Below are positions 1-12,082 of a DNA stretch of 64,000 nucleotides, piece by piece. A program made the translations under genes and the position numbers. Source of the stretch: Artocarpus heterophyllus (taxonomy: Eukaryota > Streptophyta > Magnoliopsida > Rosales > Moraceae); assembly GCA_025403435.1 (NCBI GenBank), contig CM046354.1, forward strand, positions 23,222,728-23,286,727. The letters are read 5' to 3'. Below the pieces are notes generated by a model, which ran no database searches, was not told where the DNA came from, and saw only the letters and a program-made list of their open reading frames with translations. Position 1 is the first letter of the stretch. Each line of letters begins with the position of its first letter.

Positions 1-621
1 AACGTGGCAATTTTTTAAGTTTCAACTAATTATCAGAAAAAAAAATTTTCAATTTTAACTATTTTTTTCTTATAAATAATTAAGTGAGGATAATGGGTGA
101 ACAAATTTTTAATTAGAAGGAGAAACATTAACTTTGACTGAAGCTGATTTGCTTGTAGAGATATTTTAAAGTTTTTAGGTACTGAAGAAAAGAAATGGTT
201 GAGTAAAGAAAACATGGAAGTTGTATTCACGTTGTTTTTTGTCCAATTAAGTGGAGCTTTTGTCTGTTGATATTTCTTTCAATTGTATAATAGATGAACA
301 AGAGGTACAATGACGCGTGGTTTTCTAACGTAATAATTAAGCCTCCTTCTATTCAGCGTATTCTTTAGTTCATAATTAATGCTCTTGAGTCCTGATCAAT
401 GATTACTCTTATTCATTGCCCACAACAGAATATTAGCAAGTGCAATCTTAGCACACATTTTACTCGTTTATGTATGCATGCGCTGAATATATGTATTATT
501 ATCACGAGTAAAGCAACATTTTTTTTCTCTTTTCAAGGCAAAACATATTTCCAAATCTACCCCCATTTTATTACCTCTAAGTCTGTGTTGAAAGGTAAAC
601 TTGATTTCGGCTAATAATAAA
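1..621. other. AT-rich intergenic DNA, nothing recognised
   Basis: The short reading frames here are low-complexity and resemble no family I know. No transposon ends or RNA gene were seen. Confidence 0.5.
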
Positions 622-943
622 TGTGTGGGCTTGAAGTTTATAGTTATTGGACTTAAATCTATTAGCCTTATTTTCTAGAAATTTTTTTAGAGTAATTGTA
701 AAAAAATATCTAGATATTTTAGATGTGAGAGAATTAATATAGAGAATTCTAGATAGCTAATATTTTGGCGGAGAATTCTAGAGAGTAAATAGTAGCTATT
801 AGATTAAAAGTATGTTAGTAGAATTCTAGCCATTAGTTAAGGAGGTATTACTACTAATACAAGTATTTCCTCTTCCTCTAAAGCCTCTAGTTTCTCCTTT
901 TCATCTTTAGTCTCTTCTACTTCTAAATAATTCCCTTCCAACA
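622..943 (+). repeat. Left LTR of copia A
   Basis: The segment starts TGTGTGGGC and ends TTCCAACA, directly before a tRNA-Met type primer binding site. The 3' edge is fixed by that site. The 5' edge is a guess from the TG start because no second LTR is present for comparison. Confidence 0.55.
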
Positions 944-945
944 AA

Positions 946-957
946 TTGGTATCAGAC
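946..957 (+). other. Primer binding site of copia A
   Basis: TTGGTATCAGA follows the LTR end after two bases. It matches the initiator tRNA-Met 3' end complement (TGGTATCAGAGC) used by most plant copia elements, apart from changes at its 3' end. Confidence 0.7.
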
Positions 958-1031
958 ATAGGCTACCGACGGTATAGGGTCCTTCAAGTTCCACCACTCA
1001 AGGGAAGCGACTACAGCAATTGAAGTATAAA

Positions 1032-1895
1032 GATGTAGGCTCTCCTTGGAGCATATGAACTATCGGAGATTGTAGAGAAAGGCTACAATGAACCATAAGA
1101 TGAGATGTCACTATCCCAAACGCAAAAGGATGGTCTAAAAAACTAAAAAAAGAAAGACAAGAAGGCTCTCTTTCACATCTATTAAGCTTTGGATGACGAT
1201 GGCTTCGAAAACATTCGAGTGCAACTTCCTTCGAAGAAACATGGAAAAAGCTTAAAACCTTTTACAATACAGAAAAGGTAAGAAAGGCTTGTCTCCAAAC
1301 TTTAAGAGGTGAATTTGAATCATTGCATGTGAAAGAAGCCGAGTCTGTTTCTGATTATTTCTCTATAGTTCTTGTTGTTTCCAAGCAAATGAAAATAAAT
1401 GGTGAAAAGTTAGATGATGTGATGATCGTGGAGAAGATAATCCGTTCATTAGACCCAAAGTTCGAGCATATCATTACGATCATTGAAAAAACTAAAGACT
1501 TATTTAAGATAACCTTCGAACAATTGATGGGGTCATTGAATGCATACAAAGAAAAGAAGAAAAAGAAGCAAGGGATCATGGAACAACTCCTTAAGATGGA
1601 GCTAAATCCAATGAAGAAAGAAGAAAGCTTTACTAATGATAGAAGCCAATGTGGCCATGGCAAAAGTCAAGGCCGAGGACAAGTTGAGATCGAGGATGAG
1701 GATGGAATTTTAACAATAGTAGCAATAACAACAACTAGTTCACTAGTATTAAAAGAGGAAAAGGCTCAATAAGAGGTCATGGAAGAAGATATTCAAACTC
1801 AAGATATGAGAAATCTAGTGTTCAATGTCATAATTGTCAAAAGTAGACATTATGCCTTAGAATGTTGGGCACCAAGCAATAAAGTTTAGGCGAAA
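1032..1895 (+). pseudogene. Copia A gag (UBN2 type), broken
   Basis: The clearest open stretch is 1323-1772. It contains LHVKEAESVSDYFS and IIRSLDPKFEHI, the signature of the copia gag (UBN2/Retrotran_gag_2) that forms the particle shell. Upstream the frame is readable from about 1032 but holds several stops. Downstream, near 1828-1862, a zinc knuckle with the spacing of CHNCQK-x-RHYALEC is visible only across a stop and a one-base frameshift. A lysine-rich run (KKKKKQ) precedes the knuckle, as is usual for the family. Not functional. Confidence 0.85.
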
Positions 1896-1969
1896 GCTAA
1901 TCATGTTGAGAGCAAGAATGAAGAATGTGACACTTTGCTACTAGCATGCAACAAAACCGATGAAAGTCA

Positions 1970-2991
1970 AGACAACACATGGTATCTTGACACTAGTGAC
2001 AACAGTCATATGTGCAGACAACAAACTATGTTTGTGGAGCTTGATGAATAAGTGAGCAGGGCTAGTTTTTCACAGACGATTCCAAGTACCAGTAAAAGGA
2101 AGATGAAAATTTATTATCCATTTGAAAGATAGGTGACATTTATTTATTGCAAATGTTTATTATATACCCACCATGAAAACAAATATTTCAAGTCCACAAC
2201 TCTTAGAGAAAGGTTATGATATTCACTTAAAAGACAATAACCTTTCTATAAGAGACAATATAGGTAACTTGATTGCTAAGATGCCCATGTCAAAGAATAA
2301 AGTGTTTTTGCTCAACATTTGAAACAATGTGGCAACATGTCTCAAGGCATGCCATAAAGATTCATCTCGGCCTTGGCATTTAAGATTTATAACCTATTTA
2401 ACATGGGGCAGTCCTAACCATTATCTCTGTTATAAACAATGCAAAACTTTCACATGCCAAATAAAAAAGAAAAAAGTTGATATAGTGTAAAGCTCTCACA
2501 TGCTACAGTAAAAAAAATTCTAACCATCATGCTAAACACCCTATTAGACGTCTAAATTTTGGGGGACTATAGCTACTTTCCAAGAAGGACATGGTGAGAA
2601 GTTTGCCTTTGATCAATCATCCCTAACATCAATCGAAAGATGTCTGCTATGGAAGCAAGCTAGGAAAAGCTTTCCAAAGGAGTCGGCTTCAAGAGCCTAA
2701 AAACCAGTTAAGCTTATGCATAAATGTTTTCAATCCCATCAAATCAAGCTCACTCGATAACAACAATTACTTTCTTTTCTTTATTGATGATTCCTCAAGA
2801 AAAACTTAGGCATTTTTCTTGAAGCAGAAATCATAAGTATTTGACATATTCAAGAAATTCAAAGCAATTGTAGAAAAGGAAAACAGCCTCAAGATCAAAG
2901 CCATGAGATTCGACTAAGGAGGAGAATTCTCTTCTAAGGAGTTTCAAGAGTTTTGTGAAGAAAACAAGATTTGACGACCCTTAACAGTTCT
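1970..2991 (+). pseudogene. Copia A protease and integrase fragment, broken
   Basis: Near 1977 the frame reads TWYLDTSDNSHMC. This corresponds to the copia aspartic protease active site (normally D-S/T-G-A), here with the glycine lost. The GAG-pre-integrase WHLRF motif lies near 2375. The integrase core is readable at 2774-2973: FIDDSSRKT, then after an internal stop the GGEFSSKEFQEFC region. Several stops interrupt it, and the copia-like match ends near 2991. Confidence 0.8.
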
Positions 2992-3216
2992 AATGACGTC
3001 ACTAAAATTTTTTTGATGATGTCATCCACCTAGATTCACGACCTCAAAAAATAACGACAACATTTAGTGACAACACGTCGTCGTCACTAAAACAATTTTA
3101 GAGACAAATCTTTGGTGACGATTTATTAGCGATGACTTGTCATCGCTAAAAGTTTTTAACAGTTGATGATGACAAGCCCATTTTTAGTGACAACAAAAGC
3201 TTCGATTCTTGTAGTG
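2992..3216. mobile_element. CACTA-type transposon end, single terminus
   Basis: Read on the - strand from 3216 inward, the sequence begins CACTACAAGAATCG and is followed by TTGTCACTAAAAA, the form of plant CACTA (CMC) ends. Inside are short inverted subterminal units: TTTAGTGAC...GTCACTAAA around 3062-3092, and TTAGCGATGAC TT GTCATCGCTAA around 3126-3150. No second CACTAC end was found to the left, where the copia integrase abuts, so this is a one-ended fragment. Confidence 0.65.
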
Positions 3217-4415
3217 GTAGCAGCCATATCATGTGTTTGTCATGCAATTCACTAAAAGAAAATGGAGGGTTTAGATACACATTTACTCATAGGATAAAGT
3301 TCAATATGTGTAGAAAATATATACTCTTTACCTATACATTTAATTAGCCTCAAAATGTTTAGGTAAAGTTGTGTGGAGAAAGATCTTTACCTACACTTTT
3401 TTATATACAAGTGAAAGTCATCCTTTACCCACACAAAAATGTGTAAGTAATGGAAACAAAAATATGTGAAAAATTAGGTAAGGAATCTGATGTGGTTGAT
3501 GGCTGATGTGGATGTTGACAAATTAGTATTAAAATGTTGACGTGGTGATCATTTGCTTACTAGGATGCTTACATGGTTTCCATGTGGCCATTGATGATTG
3601 GTGATCTGTTGACGAGGATGATGACATGGATGAACACATGGCAATGACATGTCATCTTACATGTAACACATGTCATGACACATAATCCTATTTTACTGAC
3701 ATGGCGATAACATGTTGCTGGCATGTTGACTTAAGAAATGTGTAGGTAAAGAAATAAATGTATAGTAAAAGATTTTTTTAAAAATATTCTAGTTGTGTAT
3801 ATAAAGTATAGAATGTGTAGGGAAAAGGTTTGAATTGGATGGGTAAAAGCTTAAATTATGTGGGTAAAAATCATAAAAATATACCAGTAATTAGAGAGAA
3901 TGTGTTGAATCTAAAATTATAATATAAAGTATTGAAACTAAGAAAATAAAAACACTCCAAATTGCCAAATCTCGAAGTTATGAATGTTAAACTCAAAAAT
4001 ACCCGCCCACCCGCTATTTTTGGTATATATGTTTTCTGAATAAAGATTTTAAATGCATATATAATATCTATATCTTTCTTTTAAAATTTTGACTTTTTAT
4101 ATGTGTGATTATTATAATTTATTATTATTTGCAATTTCTATGGCACCTTGTCCTCCTCGTGAAGCTCATTATAATGTCATTTGAGCTTAAATTTCTTTAT
4201 TTGGGAACTTAGCTATTTTGGAGACGTGTTTTGTTTTTAAGAATTGTAATTTCATGCTATATATGGACTCCTTTTTTATTGTTGCCGTTTTAGTTTAATA
4301 GAGAGTTTGCGACCTTAAGTAGTATATATAAACTCTCATTATGTTTTCGTACTAAAAAGGCTACTATATGGATTTTTTGTTTTTGTTTCATTATGAGTCA
4401 CATCCCCCAACAAAT
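3217..4415. other. Transposon-like intergenic DNA with repeated TTTACCTACAC units
   Basis: Between about 3280 and 3870 the motif CTTTACCTACAC and its complement GTGTAGGTAAAG recur many times in both directions. This resembles subterminal repeats of a non-autonomous DNA transposon. Ends and target duplication could not be placed. No gene was seen. Confidence 0.4.
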
Positions 4416-4672
4416 GCATATGAAGAAACACGTGGGAGCCATTAAAATAAAAAGTATAGAAATTCTGGCCATATTAAAAAAATAAATATCTAGGAAATGA
4501 AGTGATCTAAAAAGCTAAATTAAGCAATGATCCAATGAAGACGATGAAGAATGCATCTGAAGAAATACGTAGGAGCCATTGAAAAGAACATAAATTCTGG
4601 CTATATTAAAAAAAAAAAAAAAAGAACTGATCTGAAAAGCCAAAGCAGTGAAGACGATGAAGAATTCCAATT
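4416..4672. repeat. Diverged tandem duplication, unit about 137 bp
   Basis: Copy 1 (4416-4552) and copy 2 (4553-4672) share GCAT(A/C)TGAAGAAA, then GGAGCCATT, ATTCTGGC, ATATTAAAAAA and GAAGACGATGAAGAAT in the same order. Copy 2 is shortened and has a longer A run. Confidence 0.7.
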
Positions 4673-4760
4673 CAATGTTGCAAAATCTTTTTGAATATTC
4701 ACTTTAAAACGACATTACTAGTATTACCCCTTATTTAAGCAATTGATTATCTCATGTAGT

Positions 4761-7333
4761 TGTAACAGCCAAAATTTTAATTTGTTTGATTATATGTAAA
4801 TCTAATTATTTAATGCATCATAATTTAAATTTTTCTATAAACTAGCTTTATTTTCTTTAACAAAAACTAATTTCTAATTTTAACATTAAAATTTCATAAT
4901 TTTCTCATTTTATTAATTTCCAAAATACAACTAGCACTTTCCCCATAATTACAAGTATGCCAATTCATTTTTTTAGACTATTTCACGTGGCATCTCTTTC
5001 CCAAATTTCAGAATACCAGACTTTTGCTTTCTCCCATGTCTGAATGTCTCGGACCAAAGCTAAATATGCACAGGCTCCCCCTCATTTTAAAGATCGCACC
5101 TTTAGCCCATTTTCAAACTCCTCTCGCTCAAAACGTCTCTCTCTCTCCATTTTAAAACTTAAACCAGCTCCTTCTCTATTCAAAAACTCAAAAGAAGCCA
5201 CATCTCCATGGCCAACTAGCTCCAAAAACTCCAAGCTTATTTTTTGGCCAAAGATTTCAAGTGTTCAAAGGGGATTTGAGGTAGATTTTTCATGAAACGA
5301 ATATGGTTTTTAGTTTATTTTTACTACGACTTTAACATTTGATTTTCATTTTTTAATCTTCTTGAAATTTCTGGTTTATGAACATACACATGCCATGAAT
5401 GTTGATGAACAAATCTAAGTTTTATGTTACAATAGAGAATGAATTGTTGTTTAAACACTACCATTGTTAAAATCACGTTCTCAATGTCTAAAGGCGAATT
5501 TTATGGTTGCATGTTGAGTAGTTTTAAGATCTAAAGCTTAGAAATCCAGTTTAAGCATGTTTTAGTTTCTATTTTCTATAAACTTCAAATTTATGATTTT
5601 GATTGTGATTTGGGTATCAAAGTATAAGAAATTTGTTTATTTATATCATAACATGATTTACTAAGTGTTTTTAACTGACTTTAATTACTAAGAACTGATT
5701 TAAGGTGGAGATTTTGAGTTGAGCTTGAAGCTAGACGCGAAAGGGGCAAACTAGGGTAAAGCCCAGTTCTAAGCAAGGCGGTCGACCGCCCCTTTGGAGG
5801 ACAGTCGATCGGGGTGGCAACTTGAGTTGTTGCCACCTTTCCCCTAAGCCCCTTAAGCCTCCGGCTTGCTCAAGTTTGGCTTTCATTGTGTAGAAACACA
5901 CCAAAAACCCCATTTTTGCATTTTAGAGTCTTTAGAAAACCAATTCATATTTTATAATCATTTTAAACATAAAAGGCAACTAAAGATAAATTTATACGAA
6001 ATACAAATTAAGGGTTCAATTTGTTCTTGATTTGGTTGTCCGCTAAACTTATTAGAAACTATTAAGGTTTGGGCAGCAATAGGAGCTTACATAACCACGA
6101 GATTTGGATTGTGAGATTTAGGAGTCATCCATGTGTGACATTGCTAAAAAGGTAAGATTTCTAATCCTTTTCTTTTCAGCCGTGTTTTGAACTATGTTGT
6201 TTTCTTTTTGGCCAAATAATATTATTTTAAGATGAACATATTTCTTACAAGTTTTTTATGAAATATGTTTTTCCCATATTGTTATAAACTTGTAAAAAGT
6301 ATAATTATAAGTAGATATGATTGATTTCATATTTTGGCTAATGTTAAAATTTATGATTTTGATTGGAAATAAGAAATTTCGAGCATAAAGAGTTTTCAAA
6401 CACCATCAAGGATATGTACGGCTCCCGATGGTTTGTTTTAAGTAGCTACATAAATCGGGTTACGTAGAGTATAACCTTAGGGGTCTAGCCCTAAGCCTCA
6501 ATCAGGACACTCTGTAGCATAGGCAAATGGCTAAAACACTATTAGTATGTTCCTTATATGATATACAATGATTTGAAAACTGAGAATTTGATTAATTTTT
6601 CTCATCTGTCCTTTACTTGTTCTTCCATATGTTCATGTTTTAAATATTTTATTTATTAAAAGGATATCCTATTATGTCTTTCGCTCATTCTTTGTATTTT
6701 TAAATTAACTCCTCCAGGTAGTGTTAAGAACCATACACAATAGACTGTAAGAGTTGCAATTTTCAAAGCAAAATTAGACCTCGAATGGAGATTTACTTAT
6801 GCGCAGTTTATTTTCTTTCCATTTGAGTTAAGGGATGTAGAACCTAAATTTTCCCTTATTTTCTTTCTTTTGGACTTTGCTTTGGACTATGGTTGATGTC
6901 TTTTGTATAGCATTTGTTTTATTTTCTATTGTATGCCTAGAATATAGGATTGTAGTATGAGTGCCGAGATGACGCCAGAGGCGTGTTTCCTTAATGGTTA
7001 TGTTTGAGGTTTTCTTTGGAAACTTCATTTTCTTTCAATTTCTAATTACTCGGTAAAGGTTTAGATATTCTAAAATGAGTGGACTTAGGATTGTATGATT
7101 CAAGGGTAAAATGAATTTTTTTCAAATAAAAAAGCTAAATTAAAATAATTGTTCATATGTATTTTTATCAAAACATCGGTTCGAGAAAATCAAAGTAATG
7201 TTGTTAATTTAATTATGTTCATCTTTAATTCAATTGGAAACCTTTAAAACTTCTCTTAAATTAAATTTTCTTAAATTCATATTATTTTCTTACACTGAGC
7301 CTCTATTTCATACCTTAGTTGAGGATCGTGACA
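4761..7333 (+). mobile_element. Solo LTR of a Ty3/gypsy (chromovirus-like) element
   Basis: It starts TGTAACAGCCAAAATTT, matching the LTR start TGTAATGCCCCAAAATTT of the gypsy element at 41-50 kb. It ends GGATCGTGACA, matching that element's GGGGTGTGACA. It shares an internal block (CGGGTTACGTAGAGTATAAC near 6458, close to TGGGTCATGTAGAGTACGAC in the other LTR) and the CTTTCGCTCA block near 6677. Flanks GTAGT (4756-4760) and GTAAT (7334-7338) fit a 5-bp target duplication with one change. No primer binding site or coding region adjoins, so a solo LTR left by LTR-LTR recombination is the simplest reading. Confidence 0.75.
5777..5837. repeat. GC-rich palindrome and hairpin inside the solo LTR
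   Basis: 5777-5790 is a perfect 14-bp palindrome (GGCGGTCGACCGCC). It is followed by CGATCG at 5806-5811, then by a 9-bp perfect stem (GGTGGCAAC at 5813-5821, GTTGCCACC at 5829-5837) with a 7-base loop. The surroundings are strongly AT-rich. Confidence 0.85.
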
Positions 7334-7338
7334 GTAAT

Positions 7339-9294
7339 TTCCAAGTTGGTTAGGACGAACCATTCTTTCAGCAACATTCCCAAGTCAAGCAGTGATGCAA
7401 TACTGCAGGAGGGTCCACGTTCATGGCGTGTTGGGACCACCTCAAAGCCAAATAAGACAAATTTTCGGTTTTCAGGAGGTTTCGTGATAATTTCAGATTT
7501 AAACAAATGATATGTTTTTTAAGTGGAAATGGGCCAACAGATGATACACGTTGCTTTGTTATAGCGTATGATGTTTGTTGGTCAAACTCATTGTTTGGGC
7601 CTTCAAAAGGTCCTTTTTTTTTTCATTTTTAGTATTTTCTGTGTTAGTAATATAAGTTGTCATTAAAATTTCAGTTGCCAAGTTTGTCTGCATTTCTCTT
7701 TTCCTGACGTCAAATAGTTTTAGTTTCTCATTCATTATTAAAATTTTTCTTTGCTTAGAAACTTTCATATTTCCTTCTTTTTTTAATTATTTAAAGACAA
7801 TCATTACAAGTTTCCCTGTGTGTTAAGCCATACAAATATAGATGCCCTTTGTACTGAAAACTTATTAAAGTTTAAAGAAATTCAAAATATTTTTCACTTT
7901 TTGCAATTTTCCGTATTTTGTGTGATTTTTGAATTTTGATGCTGATTTTCGATATTTTCGGCGGATCAGTGAACTTTGAAATTCCTAACATTATGCGTGA
8001 ATCAATAAGTTTACGGATTTAATCTTTTATTTTTCCGCTACAACAATCATCAAAAATTTCTTCTATAATTTTAAACAAAAAAAAAAAACTCAACACAATA
8101 GATCAATATTTATCAATGGACCTCTTCAGAGGCATCTCGAAAAAAATCCTAAACCATAACACAGATGGCTTCTCTGCCAACAATATGATAAAAGCAGCCA
8201 CCAAAACCATGAAATAATGAAGGTATATATGTTAATTTCTGAATGCCAAATATTGTTTAAATATTTAAGTATTATTTTAGCCAAACCTGTGTAAAATTAA
8301 TATATAGTATACTGGAATGCCAATTAATCTTCTAATTACATACGTTTGATAAAGTAATAACGAGAGATTTAGAAAAGCAGTTCAAACTATAAATAATAAT
8401 TAATCAAAAGACAAGTTAAAGCACATTAATTGATAACTTTTTAAGAGATTTTTTGAAAAAAGAAATTAGTTATAGATTAATAGTGTTATTTAGTTTCCCA
8501 ATCTCATGATTCTCATTTTTTTTATTTAGCATAAATTACTATTCTCCCCACTAACATCTGAGAAAACAAATTAATTAATCCATTATCTTAATTGTCAATT
8601 CACTATTGCATCACCCTTGGAGGGTGCTCTAGTGTGTGGAGTAAATAACAAGTTAGTGCATAATTTTGAGCAAGTATTCACAGAAATAATCCATAATAAA
8701 ACTTATAACGTTATCTTTCTGTATGCTGCATGAAGCAGCAATTTCTTTTCATTCGGTCATATATATATATATATATATTTTCTAACTTGTAGGAAACCAT
8801 GATTAGAGATCAATATAAATGTATATAACCTAATATACAGTATAAAGGAAATAATCTCAATGAAGCTTCTTCCATGATTATGATTTAACGTTCAAAATTT
8901 AGATTAAATATATTAAATGCTGCCCGTAAGAGACGTGAAAGACAGAAGAATGTTTCAAAATGAAAGAACCTTCACTTTGACGTAAGCGAGTTTCACTTTA
9001 GAAATTTACTCTAATAATAGTTTAACGTGGGGTGTACTCATTACCGAAGAGGGCCACAATGTCTCTAATTGAGTGCTTTCTTGACTTTCTCCTTACCCAA
9101 TATTGCCCAAACCCAATCATATCACCTTTTTTACGAAAACTTTTTACAGTTCATTGGTTCAACCCGATGAGAGAAGAAACCTGCTGATTATCTGACTTGC
9201 AACTTAATTCCCCAGCTTGATCAGCATTATATGGCGTTTGTAAACATAAGTTGGCTTGGAATTTGGATTTAGAGGAAAAAAAAAAAAGACAGTT
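7339..9294. other. Intergenic DNA, no gene recognised
   Basis: AT-rich, with a (TA)n run at 8759-8779. A 34-codon open frame at 8117-8221 begins MDLFRGISKKI but resembles nothing I know and has no visible gene context. Both strands at 7315-7510 are open for about 63 codons, without a recognisable product. Confidence 0.5.
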
Positions 9295-9915
9295 GGCCTG
9301 TTTGGTTTGCTGATTTGAATTGTGTTAATTTGAATTTTTCTGGTTTGAACAGAAAAATCTGAATTATGTAAGCTAAAACAGTAATCTAAATTGGTGTTTG
9401 GATGTACAAAGTGTTATTTAAACAGAAATACAATCTAAATTTGCATTTGGATGATTGTTGATAACTATAGTTTGAAGCATGATAAAATTATTTAATTAAA
9501 AAATAAACATGAAATATATATGTAAGAAGAAGTTAATTATTTAATAAAAAATAATATGAAACAATAGTGTTAAATTATAAATACAAAATATATAAGAGTG
9601 AAATCATTATTCAGTATTGGTTAGAAATGTTGAAGTGGAGGGGGTTGAATTCTAAGTTAGACAATTCAACGACCTAGTTTGAAGTTTAAACAATTAGTTT
9701 AGTTCAAATTAAATATTTTTCTAAACACCAATTCAAACGGTGATGTCCGTTCGAACTAAACTGAACAAGTGAAACAAACACGGCCTAAGTTGGACAGTTC
9801 AACCTTGTTTGAACTGACAAATTAATTCGAATTAAATGCTTTACTAATTGTAATTTAAACTATGATGATGGCTTGAACTGGGTCAAACTGAACTAAACTT
9901 ATGAAACGAACACAC
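9295..9915. mobile_element. Foldback MITE-like element(s), upstream of the MYB gene
   Basis: The left end GGCCTGTTTGGTTTGCTG and the complement of 9785 leftward, GGCCGTGTTTGTTTCACTTG, form imperfect terminal inverted repeats. The arms carry several GAATT/GTTTGAA units. A second similar end (complement GTGTGTTCGTTTCATAAG) lies near 9915, so either the element is longer or two related copies are nested. No clean target duplication was found. The end form is common to hAT and PIF/Harbinger MITEs and the superfamily is unresolved. Confidence 0.55.
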
Positions 9916-10249
9916 CGTTAATAAGTCGAGATTTACAATGTTACAGTGAATGGGAAAAAAATTATAAATTGAATAAGCCCCACTAATTATACAAAAGTGC
10001 GCATTGTATCTCCCCTTTTCTTTGGTCCTCTTTTCTGAGGCAGATAATCAATATTGTACTTAGAGATTCGCATTAACCAATTCGTTAATGAAAACTATTG
10101 TTATACTATAGAAGAACATGCATCATGCAGAGATTACTCCTAGATCTAGGTCATACTATCCTTCACAACAACAATGACAAGGGATTATGCCCTTTTTAAG
10201 GTTTTTTTTTTAAAGTAAATGGCTAATATTTTTAAAAATTTAAAAATGA

Positions 10250-10530
10250 CAGTTCTTTTTAAATGGTACATCAATGATGTATTAATATTTATCAATAATG
10301 TACTAATGTTAATCAATGATATACTAATTTATGGTTCATTACTGATTCACTTGGTGGTTTGTACGACTTAATTTAATGGCTTATCAATGATTAATCAATA
10401 TTAGTTTATAATTAATCAATTTTCCTAAAAAATTCACCGTTTTCTCAATGATAAACTAATTTATCAGTGGTAAACAATGGTTAATCAGTGATATATTGAT
10501 GTCAATTATCAATCATATATTGCTATGAAA
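10250..10530. repeat. AT-rich degenerate periodic array (ATCAATGATATACTAAT-like)
   Basis: Words of the form ATCAATGAT(G/A)TA(T/C)TAAT recur every 20-30 bases across about 270 bp, in both direct and inverted sense. Individual units are too diverged to give a consensus by eye. No gene overlaps. Confidence 0.5.
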
Positions 10531-11620
10531 ATACGACAATTTCCCTACTTTCAAAATGTTCGACTATTTCTCTATGTTTGAAAGGTCCAACCATTTATAT
10601 AAAATGTAGGCCAAAAATAAGCCACTGGTTTATTTTCTATGATCACGATCATCATGATAAAAACCCGAAAACAAAGCAAAACGAAGAAAAGAAAAAAAAA
10701 AAGAAAAAGAAATTATTGGGTTATACTTATAACCGATAGACTGGGAGCCTTCCAAATATAATTAGAGCGAACAAGTTACCGAGATGGTTTAGCTATTTAC
10801 ATGTTATGCTTGTCATGGTTTGAAGTTCTGCACAAAAGCTGAAATCTTTCTCTGACTTTGTCAAAACATGAGGATAAGAAATTAATAGATAAGAAGTTTT
10901 GCTAACATGTATTTTAATTATATACTATTTATAGTCTAAATCATTTTAGTTTTGTTAACACGTATAGTTAAGATGTAGACTTATTGAACAATCACTTTCA
11001 TTATTAATGTAAAATATATAAAGTAACTTAATATTAATTAATTTTTAATAAACTTTAGTCACAGACACATATGTATTAACTGAACTTCAGTCATATTCAT
11101 GTATTACATGTTACAAATAAATTTGGGATTTTAGGGCAGGGGATTTATATAGTTAGCGTAGGTGTGGACGCAGTCAGAATGAGTTGGTGCTCTTTTTATA
11201 TCTATCATCTCAATAATTAAGAGATTAAAAAATATATTATTGAGCTCTGTTAATTATATAAGGGAAAGAACAAGAGAAATGTCATATTTTTAAAACTTTT
11301 TGAAGTAAATATCAAGCTTTAAAAATATTTGTAGTAAATAGTAGATTTATGATATCAATACATTTTTTTACCATAAATTCATTTATTATGTAAATAAGAA
11401 TTATTTAGAATGTAAACAAATAGATAATTAAATTATTTTTAAGCGTACAGTTTCACCAAAGTTTCTTGAAGTGTTGATTTAATTTGGTAGTAGCGGTTAG
11501 TTTTCCGCTTGTGAATTTAATTTGGTTTTGGATTGGTTGCCCTTTGAGGTTATACTTTTCTTTTTTTTTTCCTTTGAAATATGGTGTTCTAGCTTTTTCT
11601 CAGGTATCAGTCGCTCCTTA
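10531..11620. other. Intergenic DNA upstream of the MYB gene
   Basis: No coding sequence or transposon end was recognised. The AT-rich sequence ends in the (TAA)n run at 11621-11646. Distal promoter elements of the MYB gene could lie here, but none can be picked out by sequence alone. Confidence 0.4.
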
Positions 11621-11646
11621 TAATAATAATAATAATAATAATAATA
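11621..11646. repeat. (TAA)n microsatellite in the MYB promoter region
   Basis: About eight uninterrupted TAA/ATA units lie about 240 bp upstream of the MYB start codon. Confidence 0.9.
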
Positions 11647-11821
11647 GATGACTTGGTCGCTATGGCAAGCGGAATATTTCGTGTTTTATGGAATTGTTAT
11701 TGTCATCTTAGAATCTGTTTTGACACTCTCTGTGAGACTATGACTATCTATTTCGTTGCAGTAGGTGACTCTTTCATTAATTAATTCATAGTGGGACCAG
11801 AATTGATACACACACATAGTC

Positions 11822-11829
11822 TATAAATA
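11822..11829 (+). promoter_or_regulatory. Probable TATA box of the MYB gene
   Basis: TATAAATA lies 64 bp before the start codon at 11886. A transcription start about 30 bp further on would give a short leader of roughly 30 bases. The strong match to the plant TATA consensus and the position support it, but nearby TA repeats lower its specificity. Confidence 0.55.
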
Positions 11830-11885
11830 TATATATTAGAGACTGACTGTTTAGGGTCATTGAAACTTGCATAGAGGATGAGAAG

Positions 11886-12034
11886 ATGGGTCATCGTTGC
11901 TGCAGCAAACAAAAGGTGAAGAGAGGGCTTTGGTCTCCTGAAGAGGATGAGAAGCTCATCACACATGTCACTACTTATGGCCATGGCAGTTGGAGCTCCG
12001 TCCCTAAACTTGCTGGTACTTATCCAATATAATA

Positions 12035-12082
<48 letters not shown>

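Larger units (their letters stand above)
622..2991 (+). mobile_element. Ty1/copia retrotransposon remnant (copia A)
   Basis: The order is a probable left LTR, a primer binding site, gag, protease and integrase, which is the Ty1/copia order. It is broken by many stops and frameshifts. The copia-like reading (R-P-L-T-V after the integrase GGEF region) stops near 2991, where CACTA-type sequence begins. Reverse transcriptase, RNase H and the right LTR are absent, so this is the 5' half of an old element. Confidence 0.85.

Noticed and set aside
8117..8221. 34-codon open frame MDLFRGISKKI...
   Set aside because: Too short and without any homology I recognise or gene structure around it. It could be a terminal exon fragment, but nothing supports that.
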